From the NCBI RefSeq assembly GCF_008831285.2, contig NW_022204507.1, positions 5,786,174 through 5,850,173 of the forward strand: 64,000 bases of DNA, read 5' to 3'. Source of the stretch: Nymphaea colorata (taxonomy: Eukaryota > Streptophyta > Magnoliopsida > Nymphaeales > Nymphaeaceae). Positions 1 to 13,341 of this stretch are shown here, in pieces (the first letter of the stretch is position 1; each line of letters starts with the position of its first letter). Both the position numbers and the translations under genes were made by a program. Under the pieces are notes generated by a model. It had not been told where the DNA came from, ran no database searches, and saw nothing but the letters and a program-made list of their open reading frames with translations.

Positions 1-397
1 TTGGATAGAAAGGAAAGGAAATGATAGAATTTATAATATTTTAAAATAATACCCCTAACATTCAAAATGTTTAAAAAATTGAGAGGGGCATAAAATGGTA
101 GAAAGAGGCAGAGGTTTTCTTTCTTTCCCAATTCGTCCAATTTTGGAGGGATTGGATTTACATTATATTTTCCTTTCCTTTTCCTCCCATTCCTTTCCCT
201 CCCTTTGCAACCAAACAAACTTTTTAGTTTCCTTTCATTTCCCTCCTTTCTAATTAATCAACCAAACAAATGATTGATTGTCGAATCCCTCCTTTTCCCT
301 CCTTTCCCTCAATCCAAACAGGACCTTAGGGTTTCACCTTGGAGGAATCTTCTGAACGGCAACATAGAGGAGGAAATGGATGAAACAAGAAAAATTG
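1..397. repeat. Dispersed repeat, copy 1 (paired with 35,947-36,328)
   Basis: The stretch is nearly the same, base for base, as 35,947-36,328, apart from small indels such as extra CCTTTTCC-type bases near 175-190. It is rich in AAAGG/CCTTT runs and ends in a short unique-looking block (about 320-397) running straight into the N gap. Both copies lie next to antisense copia RT sequence. The window starts inside the repeat, so its left end is not seen here; the fuller copy suggests a MITE-like element with TTTGGAT ends. Confidence 0.8.
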
Positions 398-497
398 NNN
401 NNNNNNNNNNNNNNNNNNNNNNNNNNNNNNNNNNNNNNNNNNNNNNNNNNNNNNNNNNNNNNNNNNNNNNNNNNNNNNNNNNNNNNNNNNNNNNNNN
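398..497. other. Assembly gap (100 N)
   Basis: Exactly 100 N, the usual placeholder for a scaffold join of unknown size. The true distance between the flanking sequences is not known. Confidence 0.99.
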
Positions 498-1600
498 GTC
501 AACCTTAGCAAGCTAATGCCATATAGACATGGGAGTGTAAGATGAAGTCCTCATATGTGGAGCGTAAATAATCATATATTTGTCTGTGATAGAGAAAATC
601 CTTGTTGAGTCAAGGTTTGACATAATCATTGATACCATGCACTTGGAGCCTGTTTGAGTCCATAAAGGGGCTTCTAGAGTTTATAAACATAGTGTGGGCA
701 AGCTGGGCCATGTAAACCAGGTGGTTGGGGCATATAAACAACTTCATTTAAGTTTCCATGGAGAAAGGTGTTGTCACATCAAGTTGCCCCACTGTCCAAT
801 TAAATGATGAGCAAGGGAAAGTACTGTGCACACAATGACAGACTTCACAACCGGATTGAATGTTTCAAAATAATCTATACCCTCAATTTGATCAAATCCT
901 TTGGCCATCAGTCTTGCTTTGTACCGTTCAAGAGTCCCGTCTAATTTACGTTCGAGTTTAAAAACCCGTTTGGATCTGATGATTGCATATGACGGATCTA
1001 GTGGAACTAGAGACCATGTCTTGTCTCATTGAAAATGACACTTCTACTAATGATGATTTTGGAGGTTCCTTGGTTGAGGAATAAATAGCCTTTGTGAAAG
1101 TTGGAATATCCTGGAAAATTACTATAGAAAATGCGTAAGCCCAAAACTCCTTAGGAACACCACTATGTTTAAGCAAGGTAAGCCCTTTTTCCACTGTAGT
1201 CTTGTGCTTTCTTTCAGCTGTTCCATTTTGTTTGTGGGTATGTGGGCAAGAAATGTGTCGCTCTATAAATGTGTCACTCTGTACCATAGTCTTGAAAAAA
1301 ATTATTGATTACTGCATATTCTGCTCCATCATTAGTATGAAAATATTTGATTTTTGCATCAAATAACTTTTCAATTTTGTTTTTAAAAATCTTGAAAGCA
1401 TGCTCATCATCAGATTTGTAAGCAAGTAAGTATATCCATGTATACTTTGAGTACCCATCCATGAATGAGACATAGTAGCAGTATTTATCCCTACTAATCA
1501 CCCATGACAGCCCCAAAACATCTCAATGTATAACTTCAAAAGGAAGGAAGATTAGGTACAATCTTCTTTTTGCTACTTGTAACTATGATATTATCCACAT
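498..1600 (-). pseudogene. Ty1/copia integrase-RT remnant (element A)
   Basis: Read on the minus strand, 1,274-1,560 gives the start of a copia integrase core: PFEVIH, a stop, DVLGLSW, then FMDGYSKYTWIYLL and FHTNDGAEY. After a frame break, 958-1,260 gives CPHTHKQNGTAERK, the integrase segment that normally reads TPQQNG.AERK and carries the catalytic Glu. From about 960 down to 540 the RT start follows (LERKLDGTLERYKARLMAKG, then GIDYFETFNPVV). The frames are shifted and carry stops, so this is not functional. The matching gag/protease part appears at 7.3-8.2 kb on the same strand, beyond the plus-strand element B, which suggests that element A was split by it. 1,600-1,875 holds nothing else I can name. 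Confidence 0.85.
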
Positions 1601-1875
1601 AAATTAATCCTAGTAATTCTTGCCTTTTTTAGGAAAAATAAATAAAATAAATTAAAACTACACTTAAAAACCATGGCTGAGTAAATAGCCTTTGAGTCTG
1701 CCAAAACCATTCTAGAAATAATTGCCTTAGGCCATATTAAGTCTTTGTTAATTTTACATAAGATTGTGGTAGTATCAGATCAATATACATAAGTGGTTGC
1801 ATCATGTTGACACCATCTATGTAAAAAGGCATTATTAATTGTTGAGGTTGGCTTGCACAAGAATGAAAAGGCTGG

Positions 1876-2335
1876 TGAAGGAGCTGTGTGTTAGGTTGGT
1901 GGAAGCTAGAGAAAGTTGGAAAAGATGAAAAGATTAAGTAGTTAACCAAATATGGTTGGTGGATTGCTTCAGCTTGAAGTCTTTCCTTTAGGCAAAGGAT
2001 GAATATAGAAATGGATAACTAGGAAGACATTTGGTACTGCTTTTGTTTATCCCCACCCCATCATTACTTTTAAATATCGGCTAAGAACTAATCTGATGTA
2101 AAGCCTTGCATATAAAGGCTCACAATTCAGGCTTGTACTGTGTGCTTCCAAAATAGTGAAGGAAAGATAAATAGAGAGAGAGAGAGAGAGAGAAGACTCC
2201 TCACTTGTTTGATGGTAGACACAGGGTGTTTAAATTGAACGACCTTAAACATTGTGTGCTTTTTTTTCTTCCTTTTATTCTTTTCGGATATGTTGCAGTT
2301 GAAACCCTTATTTTGTTCATTAGAGAGATATAACA
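1876..2335 (+). repeat. 5' LTR of copia element B
   Basis: It begins TGAAGGAGCTGTG and ends AGAGATATAACA directly before the primer binding site. It aligns along its length with 6,214-6,678 (shared GGTGGAAGCTA, GATTAAGTAGTTA and TGCTTCCAA blocks). A GA microsatellite sits at 2,171-2,192. Confidence 0.75.
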
Positions 2336-2337
2336 AG

Positions 2338-2349
2338 TGGTATCAGAGC
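2338..2349 (+). other. Primer binding site (initiator tRNA-Met type)
   Basis: TGGTATCAGAGC, two bases after the LTR end, is the standard copia primer binding site complementary to the 3' end of initiator tRNA-Met. Confidence 0.85.
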
Positions 2350-2359
2350 TTAGTGAAAG

Positions 2360-5300
2360 ATGTCAGTAACAAAGCATAAGATTGAGAAGTTTAAGGGGAA
2401 AAATAACTTCTGCTTATATCAACAACATATGCAGGACTTGCTAATCTAATGGGATGTGGTAAGTGGCAGGAATGGGATGGCAGGCAAGCAATGTAACATG
2501 GCAGATGCAAAGGCCAGTTGTCAGTGCAATCCAACAACACTTAGGAAACAATGTCATCCACAACATTATCCATGAAAAAATGACAATAAAATTAGGAACA
2601 ACCTTTAAAACATGAATATGGGTAAGAATCACATAAACAAACTACATTTGAAGCAGTGACTTTATTGCCTTCACATGAAAGAGGGAGAAAATATTCTTGT
2701 GCATCTTAATGAATTTACTTATTTCTCAACTTCTGAGTAAGAGTGTAAAATAGATGATAAAAAAAGGCAGCATTCTTGATTAAGATGTTAGCTAGGTCGT
2801 ATGTTTATTTAGTAACCACAATACTCTTTGAAAGAAAGACAGTTAGGTTAGATAATGCAACTAGTACTCTTTATTTTATGAAAAGAATATGAAAAACTCT
2901 GGTACTAGTGAAATGTAAGCAGAAGGACTAGTCGTGGATATGGAGAAAAGAGGTCATACAAAAACCAAGGAAAAAAATTTTCTAAAAAGAACTATCGATT
3001 TAAATCAAGAGGATCTAAGAATGATAATAGTGATGTTGATGTGTTTACTGCCATGAGAGTCATACGTCAAGATTTTGCAAAACATTAATGAACTTAGGTG
3101 ATCATAAGAATCAAAAGAAGACGATATCTATATCAACCTCTTCCTCTATTGGGTTGCAAAAGCAAAGAGTTTGTTAGAAATAGATGCTAATGAGTATTTA
3201 TGTTCAGCATATCATGAATGTCTATCTTTAACAGATTACTACATTTTGGATGCAGGTGAATCATATCATATGTGTCCACATTGATAATGGTTTAATTCTT
3301 ATATTTCTTGTGATGGAGAAACTATTTTATGGATAATAATACTAAATTCAAAGTTATTAGCATTGAAATTCTAAAAATTAAGATGTTTTATGGAGTATCA
3401 ATGAAGCATTGTGAGCTACAACATGTCCAAAATTTAATGAAACTTTAATATCTTTAGGGTGCCTAAATGTTGCTGGTACAATTAACAACATCAAATGGTC
3501 CAATTAAATTGTCAAAGGGAATATTAGTTGTAATGAAGCCACAACAAAAGGGCACTTTATATGCATTAATAGGAAGCACTAATGAGACTGTGGTAAATGA
3601 GACTCACACATCTAGGAGAGAAAGGTATGAAAGAGCTCCATAGGATACTTTTGAAAGGGCTCAAGACACATGCCATTAGTTTTTGTGATTGGTGTATACA
3701 AGGAAAGCAACATCAAGCGAGTTTCGAATTTCGTTCTTACATAAGTAGAGACATCCAATAATATATTCACACAAATGTTTAGGGCATAGTGTAGCATTCT
3801 TCTGTAGTTGGATCACACTATTTCATGAGCATCATTAATGATTTTTATGGAATGGTTTGGGTTTACTTTATGAAGCAGAAAAATGAGGTGTTTTGGGAAC
3901 GGAAAGAACCAAAACCATTATAGAAAAGCAAACAAGAAAGCAAATCAAAAATATCTACGAAGCAATAATGAAAGAGAATTTAAAAACCAAGAGTTTGATG
4001 AATTCTACAGATTAGAAAGTATTATAAGGCACTTTACTTGAAAAGGAACAACACAACAGAATGCCATGGTTGAAAGGATAAATCAAACTTCATTAAAGTG
4101 TGCTAGATGCATGTGTTAACTACTGCTCTTCCAAGATATTTTGGATAGAGGCAACAGCCATTACATGTTATTGTAATCAAAACTCATTTGAGTACCATCT
4201 ACTTCAAGGTGCCTCAAGAGGTTTGGATAAGAAAGACAATAGATTACACTGTTCTTCATATATTTGGATGTATTGCCTATGTTCAAGTCCAAGATAATCA
4301 ATAAAATACATATTTGCTGTATAAAAAAAGGAGTAAAGATTTATAGATTGTGGGATCCAAATAACCCAAGATCTTTTTATTAGTATGAGTGTGGTTTTTG
4401 ATGGGCACTCTATAATGAAAGGAACCACATCGACGCCATTAGATGATGAATCTCAAAAGGATCAGGTTAAGAAGCAAACTATTATGGTGGAGCATCAAAA
4501 CACGGAATGGAATGATGATGAACTTATTGTTCACACAAGTTCAGAGATAGAAGATTCATTCAGTCACATTCAATAGCTATGGTTCAACCAAACAGAACAA
4601 CAAGGCCACTCCAAAGGTACGTCTACCTGTAATTCAATTGTGTTTGCATTGTTTGATGGTCTTCATGAACCAACGAGCTATGAGAAGCCACTCAACATAA
4701 AAAAAGATAAATCATTAGTTGATGGCTATGCAAGAAGAAATGAAGTCTCTCCATTCAAATGAAACTTGGGATCTAGTGGAGTTGCCCAAGAGAAAGAAAC
4801 CCATTGGTTGCAAGTGGGTTTTACAAGAAGAATGAAGCAACATTTGACAATGGAGCTACAAAATAGAAAGCCAAACTTGTCACTATATGATATATGCATG
4901 GAAAAAGGATTAGATTGGAATAAGATTTCTTCCCCATCTTTAGGCATACTTCAATCATGTGATACTTATGTTGGTCACATTGCTTAATTTAGAACTACAT
5001 CAACTTAATATAAACTTTTTCACATGGAGAAGAACAAATTTATGTGAGCAACTTGAAGGCTTTCAAGTCCAAGGCAAAACAAATTGTGTTTGCAAGTTAA
5101 AGAAGACTTTGTATGGTTTGAAGCAAACTCCACAAGAATAGTACAAATGTTTTATTCCATTATGATTAGTCATAATTTTGTTCATTGTGACTATGATTGT
5201 CATCTGTATCTCAAGGTACTGAAAGACAGTTCATATGTAATGTTGCCAAGATACATTGATGATATGTTAGTTGTTTTTGAAAACAAGTCTAAGCTAATAT

Positions 5301-5960
5301 GGTTTAAGTCACTATCAAGTATAGACTTTGCAATGAAGGATCTTGGTGAAGCAAAGAAGATTCTTGGTATGGAAATCAAGAGAAACATGAAGACTAGCAA
5401 GCTATTGGTGAACCAGACAAGTTACATGCAACAACATGGCGGATGCTCGACCGGTCTCAGCACCATTGCTAATTGACTAGAAGTTGACCAAAGATGACAG
5501 CCCTAAGTTAAAAGAATAGGTGGAGCAAACAGCAAAAGTACCATACATAAACACTGTAAGTTGTCTAATGTACACCCAACCAGATCTTTGTCAAGTGGTT
5601 AGTGTGTGAGCAATTCATGATCAATCCAAGGATGATGCTCGTTAGCAGTCAAGAATGCCATTAAATATATGCAAATTCACAAGATATATGCAGTTTATTT
5701 GATAATTCATCATCACCACAAGAAATTGGTTATGTGGATGCAAAATATAGTGGAGCTTTAGACCCTAGACAATCAATGGTCGGTTGTCTGTCTACCTTAT
5801 TGTGGTCCAATTTTGTATTTCAAGGAACCAGAACTCTCTCTACTATGGAAGTTGAATATATGGGTCTAATAGAAACCAGAGAAAAAGCATTATGGTAAAA
5901 GGAGTACTCAGACAACTTGGTTTGGATAAAAAAGGTATGCCGAGGAGCTGCGACAGCTAA
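2360..5960 (+). pseudogene. Copia element B gag-pol remnant
   Basis: Gag starts at 2,360 (MSVTKHKIEKFKGKNNF) and is soon interrupted. Around 3,240 a protease-like DAGESYHMCPH is visible; the family norm is D-S/T-G, so the middle residue reads Ala. Near 3,605-3,650 HLGEKGMKELHR fits the GAG-pre-integrase region. 3,800-4,300 is integrase (INDFYGMVWVYFM, then TTQQNAMVERINQT and FGCIAYVQ). 4,720-5,480 is RT (KKTLYGLKQTPQE, then YIDDMLVVF with the catalytic DD at about 5,255). 5,730-5,900 is RNase H (GYVDAKYSGALDPRQS, TMEVEYMGLIETREKALW). Many stops and frameshifts separate these blocks; no functional product is expected. Confidence 0.8.
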
Positions 5961-6199
5961 AGTGTTATTCATTTAGCCAAAAACCAAGTATTCCATGCTA
6001 TAAATAAACACATATACATAAGATATTATAAAGTTAGAGAGTGGATATCATCTGAAGATCCATGTTAGTTTAACCAAGGTAAAGACCGAAGAGAATGGAG
6101 CAGATATATTCATATCGGTGGTAACTCGAAGTATATTCTAGAAATGTTTGAACATAATCAACATTGTCGATTCTCATTGATAGTGAGTTGATTCATACA

Positions 6200-6213
6200 A
6201 GCCAAGGTGGAGT
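6200..6213 (+). other. Polypurine tract before 3' LTR
   Basis: AGCCAAGGTGGAGT lies immediately before the TG of the 3' LTR, as expected for a copia plus-strand primer. Confidence 0.6.
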
Positions 6214-6678
6214 TGAGGAGCTATGTATGAGGTCGGTGGAAGCTAAAGATAGTTAATAAGGATGAATAGATTAAGTAGTTAGCCAAGTAAGGATGATGGA
6301 TTGCCTCAACTTGAAGTCGTAACTGCAATGGCAAAGGATGAAGATAAAAATGGATAACTTGGAGAACAGCTGACATTTTTTTATCCCCATCATTGTTTTT
6401 CTATATTGGCTAAGAACGTATCGATATAAAACCTTGCCTAGAAAAGGGTTATATTGGAGGCTTGTACCATGTGCTTCCAATTATTGAAAGAATAGATAGA
6501 GAGGGAGGGAGAGAGTGACAACAGAGAAAAAAAATTAAGCTTTCAAACTTGTTTGATAGTGGATGTAGGCTTTTTAAACCTAACCACCTTATTTCTTGTG
6601 TCTTTTTCTTCCTTACCTTTTTTTTTTCCATATGCTGCTAGCTTAGACTCATATTTTATTCCTGAGAGAGGCATTACA
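6214..6678 (+). repeat. 3' LTR of copia element B
   Basis: It starts TGAGGAGCTATG and ends GAGAGGCATTACA, and is within a few bases of the length of the 5' LTR. The next bases (6,679-6,690) read TTAGTATCAAAC, which resembles a degraded primer binding site rather than a target duplication. Confidence 0.75.
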
Positions 6679-7290
6679 TTAGTATCAAACTAGTTATAAG
6701 CCATCTTTTACTAAAGGTAATAATCACGATAATTTTCATTGAGATTAGATTATTAACAAGAAAACATGTGTGAAAGCAGCATATCCCTTCCTCTTGACTA
6801 CACCCTTCTCTACTAACTAAGATTTAATTCTACATGTAGACAAATCATCATTTTGCTTGATTATATAAATTCACTTGCATCGAATGGTGCTAAAGATATT
6901 CTTTTGCATGCAAACATGTTTTCCTTTTTGCATGAACAACTATTTTTTATTGCATATATGGTTTGTTGATATTCTATGTAAAGGTTTTCTTGATAAAAAT
7001 ATGTTAGTTCATATGAATCCATGTTCAGACCATGGTTTGTTTCTCAATATTTTGGACTATAGTTTGAAATAAATTACGTTGAGTGTACCATCCATTATCA
7101 TGTGTCTAAGCTCAAGAGTAAAAGATAGTGAAGTGGGAGAGTGTAAGTCAATTTCAAGATTAACACATGATTGAGTTGGAGATTCAAGGGTAGGACATTC
7201 GGTTGTAGAAGTCAATGGAACTGAAGAGTTTGGTGGCTTTCATATTGTTTTGAGGATAGCTGTGGCTATTGATAGATAAGATCATATAAG
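6679..7290. other. No gene seen
   Basis: AT-rich sequence with only short open frames. By position it could be internal sequence of copia element A, but I found no recognisable motif. Confidence 0.5.
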
Positions 7291-8170
7291 ATGAAATTTC
7301 TCAAGTTTAGGCGTTGTTAATTATAGAGGAAGCAGGGCAAACATGAATGATGCTAATAGAAGATTTTACTTTCTTTTTGGAACATGAAGGACATTTGTAA
7401 ACATATGCCTCTAATTTTTGCATCGAGGTTCCATTTTACCTATATTTGTGTTTTGGAACATTTCAAGTCATTGCCCACTATCATAGCGGCTGACTCAAAA
7501 TACTCGCGTTTTGCCACTAAACCTTGATCTAAAGGGACAACATGATATGTGACACATATATCTAGATGCCATGTGTGTTTTGCATTGGTTTTATAGTCAT
7601 TACCAGGCTTTCGTAAATCATACATTCTATGGACACATGATTCCTCCTACCATATAGTTGACAAATTATTTAACTATATGCGTTTTGATCATGTATGCCT
7701 ACCTTTTCATGAACTTTAAAGCTTGAATTAGATCATCTAACACCTTTATTTATGCCCCTACCTCTGCCATGGGCACAACCACTTCGAGCAAAGAAGCAAC
7801 TATTGAAAACTCGCTCATTGGTTGTTACTTCTCATTAAGGAGCTCTAAATGTTTCTTTTGATTTATTAGAAGGTTATGGATCTCACAGGATGGGAGAAGA
7901 TAGTTCAAAGTTGTCATGATGGTGACAAAATTTTCATACTTCCTAGCCATTAAGCACATGCATAACCAAGTCATCCTTGTTTATATTGTCATCAACTGAG
8001 CTTTCTCAATCAATGAATAACTTCACATGACTGATATAGCCAACTGTGCATTTTTCACATTTAGACACATTTTGGAGATTATGCTCAACTTGAATAATCT
8101 ATAAATTCGACTATGAGACAAATGCTTTCTCAATGAATAAGCACACTTCTTGAGATTATTGTGAAGGATA
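7290..8170 (-). pseudogene. Copia gag/protease remnant (probable 5' half of element A)
   Basis: On the minus strand, 8,000-7,800 yields a copia Gag (UBN2-type) signature: NINKDDLVMHVLNG, then YENFVTIMTTLNYLLPS and an IHNLLINQ segment. Further on, 7,620-7,440 gives WHLDICVTYHVVP, matching the copia protease region, and 7,400-7,370 gives FTNVLHVPKRK-NLL, the conserved LHVPK..NLL segment just after protease. Stops interrupt every block. The integrase of a copia element of the same orientation resumes at 1,560, on the other side of element B, which fits one element split by insertion. The two halves could also be unrelated elements. Confidence 0.6.
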
Positions 8171-8455
8171 ATTTGGCTGACCACTAATTTAGTGATGGTA
8201 GCCTTGATTCAACTCAAAGTTAATCATACTTTATCCTTAACTTTTAGAGGTAGGCATGGATGCGGTTATCCACATATTTGAGAATGTCTTAACTAAACAT
8301 CACAGATTAAATCTAATATTTTCACAACTATCATTGTTGCAATCAAGCTTCACTATAAATCATTCCAATACACAACTAAAGCAAGAGCCATAGATTGCAC
8401 TGATATAGAAGACATAGTTTACTTTGATATCGTTAAATGTTGCAATATATGAGAG

Positions 8456-8460
<5 letters not shown>

Positions 8461-8486
<26 letters not shown>

Positions 8487-8487
8487 G
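8461..8487. repeat. GA microsatellite
   Basis: Uninterrupted run of about 13 GA units. Confidence 0.9.
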
Positions 8488-8489
8488 AG

Positions 8490-10650
<2,161 letters not shown>

Positions 10651-10653
10651 ACC

Positions 10654-11372
10654 TCAATGTCGGCATGGAAAAAGCTCAGCTTGTAGTGAAGCCTGAAAAC
10701 CCAGCATCGAAAGGGCTCCAAGAAGGCGCATGGTGGAGCCCAGCAGAAGGGTTTCCTGAACATTGCTTTGCAGTTTGTAACCTGCAACATGTTACCAATT
10801 AGTTTGCTGATTTTTTCTCCGGTTGTACATCGGAGAAGAAAGATTGAATGCAGTAGATCGGGCAGTTAAGTAACTAGCTGGTGCTTCTGGCCAATGAAAG
10901 AATTAAGTTGACACTGATGATACATATAATTAAGAACGAAGAACACATGAAATAATTTAGAAAGTTAGAAGCACTACCCACCTGCATAAGAAAGGAAGAG
11001 GGAGCCGGCTGTGCCAAGAGCAGTGAAGCCCACGTACAAGGCATGGGAGGGGGAACCCGCCGTGAAAAGGCTGGTGGAAGCAGGATTCATAAGTGCAAAT
11101 CCAATCAGCAGGTTATACTTAATCCTGCTACTCCGAGAGGATACACTTCTTTCCAGCCCAGTTTGCGCTTCAATTTTGACAAAATCACACGAAAATTTCA
11201 GACCGATGCAACAAACAGAGACGTGGAGACGCAAGAAGGTTACAGCCTCAAGGAAATTGCAAATGGCTAGTTAACAAGTCTCACCATCATCGGACGCCTC
11301 CTCTCGGCTACTAATCCTCCCGTCAACTCTTGCTTGATCAAGGTCTGCCACCACCTCCTTCATGAAGGTCAT
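10654..11372 (-). CDS. Candidate three-exon gene, 133-aa putative membrane protein, unrecognised
   Basis: Model on the minus strand: exon 1 at 11,372-11,285 (88 nt, ATG), exon 2 at 11,167-10,982 (186 nt), exon 3 at 10,781-10,654 (128 nt, ending TGA). Introns are 117 and 200 bp with GT donors (GTGAGACTTG, GTGGGTAGTG) and AG acceptors (TTGAAG, TTGCAG). Phases fit, giving 402 nt or 133 residues. Residues 1-46 are charged (MTFMKEVVADLDQ start). Residues 49-66, 72-92 and 103-120 are hydrophobic and rich in Gly/Ala (ALYVGFTALGTAG, LLLGSTMRLLGALSMLGF), suggesting 2-3 membrane segments. I do not recognise the family. A loose resemblance to small Gly-rich TMEM14/FAX proteins around LFTAGSPSHAL is only an impression. 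Exon 1 and most of intron 1 lie inside unit 1 of the tandem array; array homology ends close to the exon 2 acceptor. It could be a chance splice chain, and transcripts would decide. Confidence 0.45.
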
Positions 11373-11959
11373 TTCTTTCCTTTCTTTTCTTCCTTGCAGA
11401 TGTCTCCCTCTCCCTCTCTTTCTCCGACACGATGACGACGGTCTCAGCAGCGAAAAGATAATGAGAGGACGAAGTCTCTCTCTCTCTAACCGCGACACGA
11501 CAGCAACGAGGTCTGACGGGAAAGAATGAGAGGACAAGGGCCGGGAAGGTGCCGCAGTGCTTCCTGTAAATTTCGGGTTTCAATCTCCATCCTTGCTCTC
11601 TCACTTTCACGTTAGTTTCTCCCTCCCTGCTCTCTGGCTTCCTGCTAATTTCGTTTCGTCCTCGCACGTTCTCTCTCTCTCTCTCTCTCTGAATTTCATC
11701 TTTACAGGGCAGAACAGCCGATCGACTCTCTCTCTCTCACAATTACAAATACTCGTTAATAAAACAACTTACAATACTGATTTAACGAGAGCAGATCCTT
11801 ACTTTAAAAATGGTAAAACAATTGAAGGAAGACTTTAAAATGTGATGCCGAAAACTACCTTCAAATACATTGAAGTGGATAAATATTGTGGTTGTTTGTT
11901 TACATGTTTAAATATAAGGATTGAAAATTTGATGGAAAGCTTCTATAAATTGCTATTAT

Positions 11960-11990
11960 ACACCACTTATATATACATATATATTCTTTA
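11960..11990 (-). promoter_or_regulatory. Possible TATA region of unit 1
   Basis: On the minus strand ATATATATGTATATATAAG lies about 590 bp upstream of the exon 1 ATG, followed by an AT-rich then GA-rich (GAGAGA) stretch that looks like a 5' leader. The same sequence recurs in every array unit (for example near 13,015, 14,060, 15,115, 28,410, 29,460 and 30,490). There is no direct evidence for a start site. Confidence 0.25.
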
Positions 11991-12202
11991 AATATTATTT
12001 TATTTGCTAATATTGTTTTTTTGGTTTTGAATTTTTTGTAAAATGTGTATATGATAGTATTGTTTTTTTGCCTATTCGTAATAAATTCAGCTTTTGACAA
12101 AATCACATGCTAATTTCAGACCATGCAACAAACAGAGACATGGAGACGCAAGAAGGTTACAGCCTCAAGGAACTTGCAAATGGGCTAGTTTACAAGTCTC
12201 AC

Positions 12203-12290
12203 CATCATCGGACGCCTCCTCTCGGCTACTAATCATCCCGTCAACTCTTCCTTGATCAAGGTCTGCCACCACCTCCTTCATGAAGGTCAT
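12203..12290 (-). other. Exon-1-like segment, array unit 2
   Basis: 88 nt from ATG to a GT donor, open. It differs from the unit 1 exon by a few substitutions only, with no indel. Confidence 0.5.
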
Positions 12291-13253
12291 TTCTTTCCTT
12301 TCTTTTCTTCCTTGCAGATATCTCCCTCTCCCACTCTTTCACCGACACGACGACGACGGTCTCAGCAGCGAAAAGATAATGAAAGGACGAGGTCTTCCTT
12401 GCAGATGTCTTCGTCTTAATTTCGTTTTTCTTTCTTCGTCATTGCTCTCTCAATTCACGTTAATTTCTCCTTTCTGGCTCTCCCACTTCCTGCTGATTTC
12501 ATTCTTCGTCTTCGCAACGCTCTCTCTCTCTCTCTAACCGCGACACGACAGCAACGAGGTCTGACGGGAAAGAATGAGAGGACAAGGGCTGGGATGGTGC
12601 CGCAGTGCTTCCTGCAAATTTCGGGTTTCAATCTCCATCCTTGCTCTCTCACTTTCGAGTTAGTTTCTCCCTCCTTGCTCTCTGGCTTCCTGCTAATTTC
12701 GTTTCGTCCTCGCACGTTCTCTCTCTCTCTCTCTCTCTCTGAATTTCATCTTTACCGGGCAGAACAGCCGATCGACTCTCTCTCTCTCACAATTACAAAA
12801 GCTCGTTCATAAAACAACTTACAATATTGATTTAACGAGAGCAGATCCTTACCTAAAAAATGGTAAAACAATTGAAGGAAGACTTTAAAATGTGATGCCC
12901 CAAACTACCTTCAAATACATTGAAGTGGATAAATATTGTGGTTGTTTATTTACATGTCTAAATATAAGGATCGAAAATTTGATGGAAAGCTTCTATAAAT
13001 TGCGATTAAACACCACTTATATATACATATATATTCTTTAAATATTATTTTATTTGATTATATTGTTTTTTTGGTTTTGAATTTTTTGTAAAATGTGTAT
13101 GTGATAGTATTGTTTTTTTGCCTATTCGTAATAAATTCAGCTTTTGACAAAATCACATGCTAATTTCAGACCGATGCAACAAACAGAGACATGGAGACGC
13201 AAGAAGGTTACAGCCTCAAGGAAATTGCAAATGGGCTAGTTAACAAGTCTAAC

Positions 13254-13341
13254 CATCATCGGACGCCGCCTCTCGGATACTAATCCTCCCGTCAACTCTT
13301 CCTTGATCAATGTCTGCCACCACCTCCTTCATGAAGGTCAT
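13254..13341 (-). other. Exon-1-like segment, array unit 3
   Basis: 88 nt, open; the donor reads GTTAGACTT instead of GTGAGACTT. Confidence 0.45.

Larger units (their letters stand above)
1876..6678 (+). mobile_element. Ty1/copia LTR retrotransposon (element B), structurally complete, decayed
   Basis: Two alignable LTRs (1,876-2,335 and 6,214-6,678) start with TG and end in CA. Between them, in plus orientation, are an initiator-Met primer binding site, a gag start, protease, integrase, RT and RNase H remnants in copia order, and a purine-rich tract before the 3' LTR. The LTRs are visibly diverged and the internal region is broken by many stops, so this is an old insertion. I found no convincing target duplication: flanks are GCTGG on the left and TTAGT on the right. 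It lies between the two halves of minus-strand copia element A. Confidence 0.8.
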
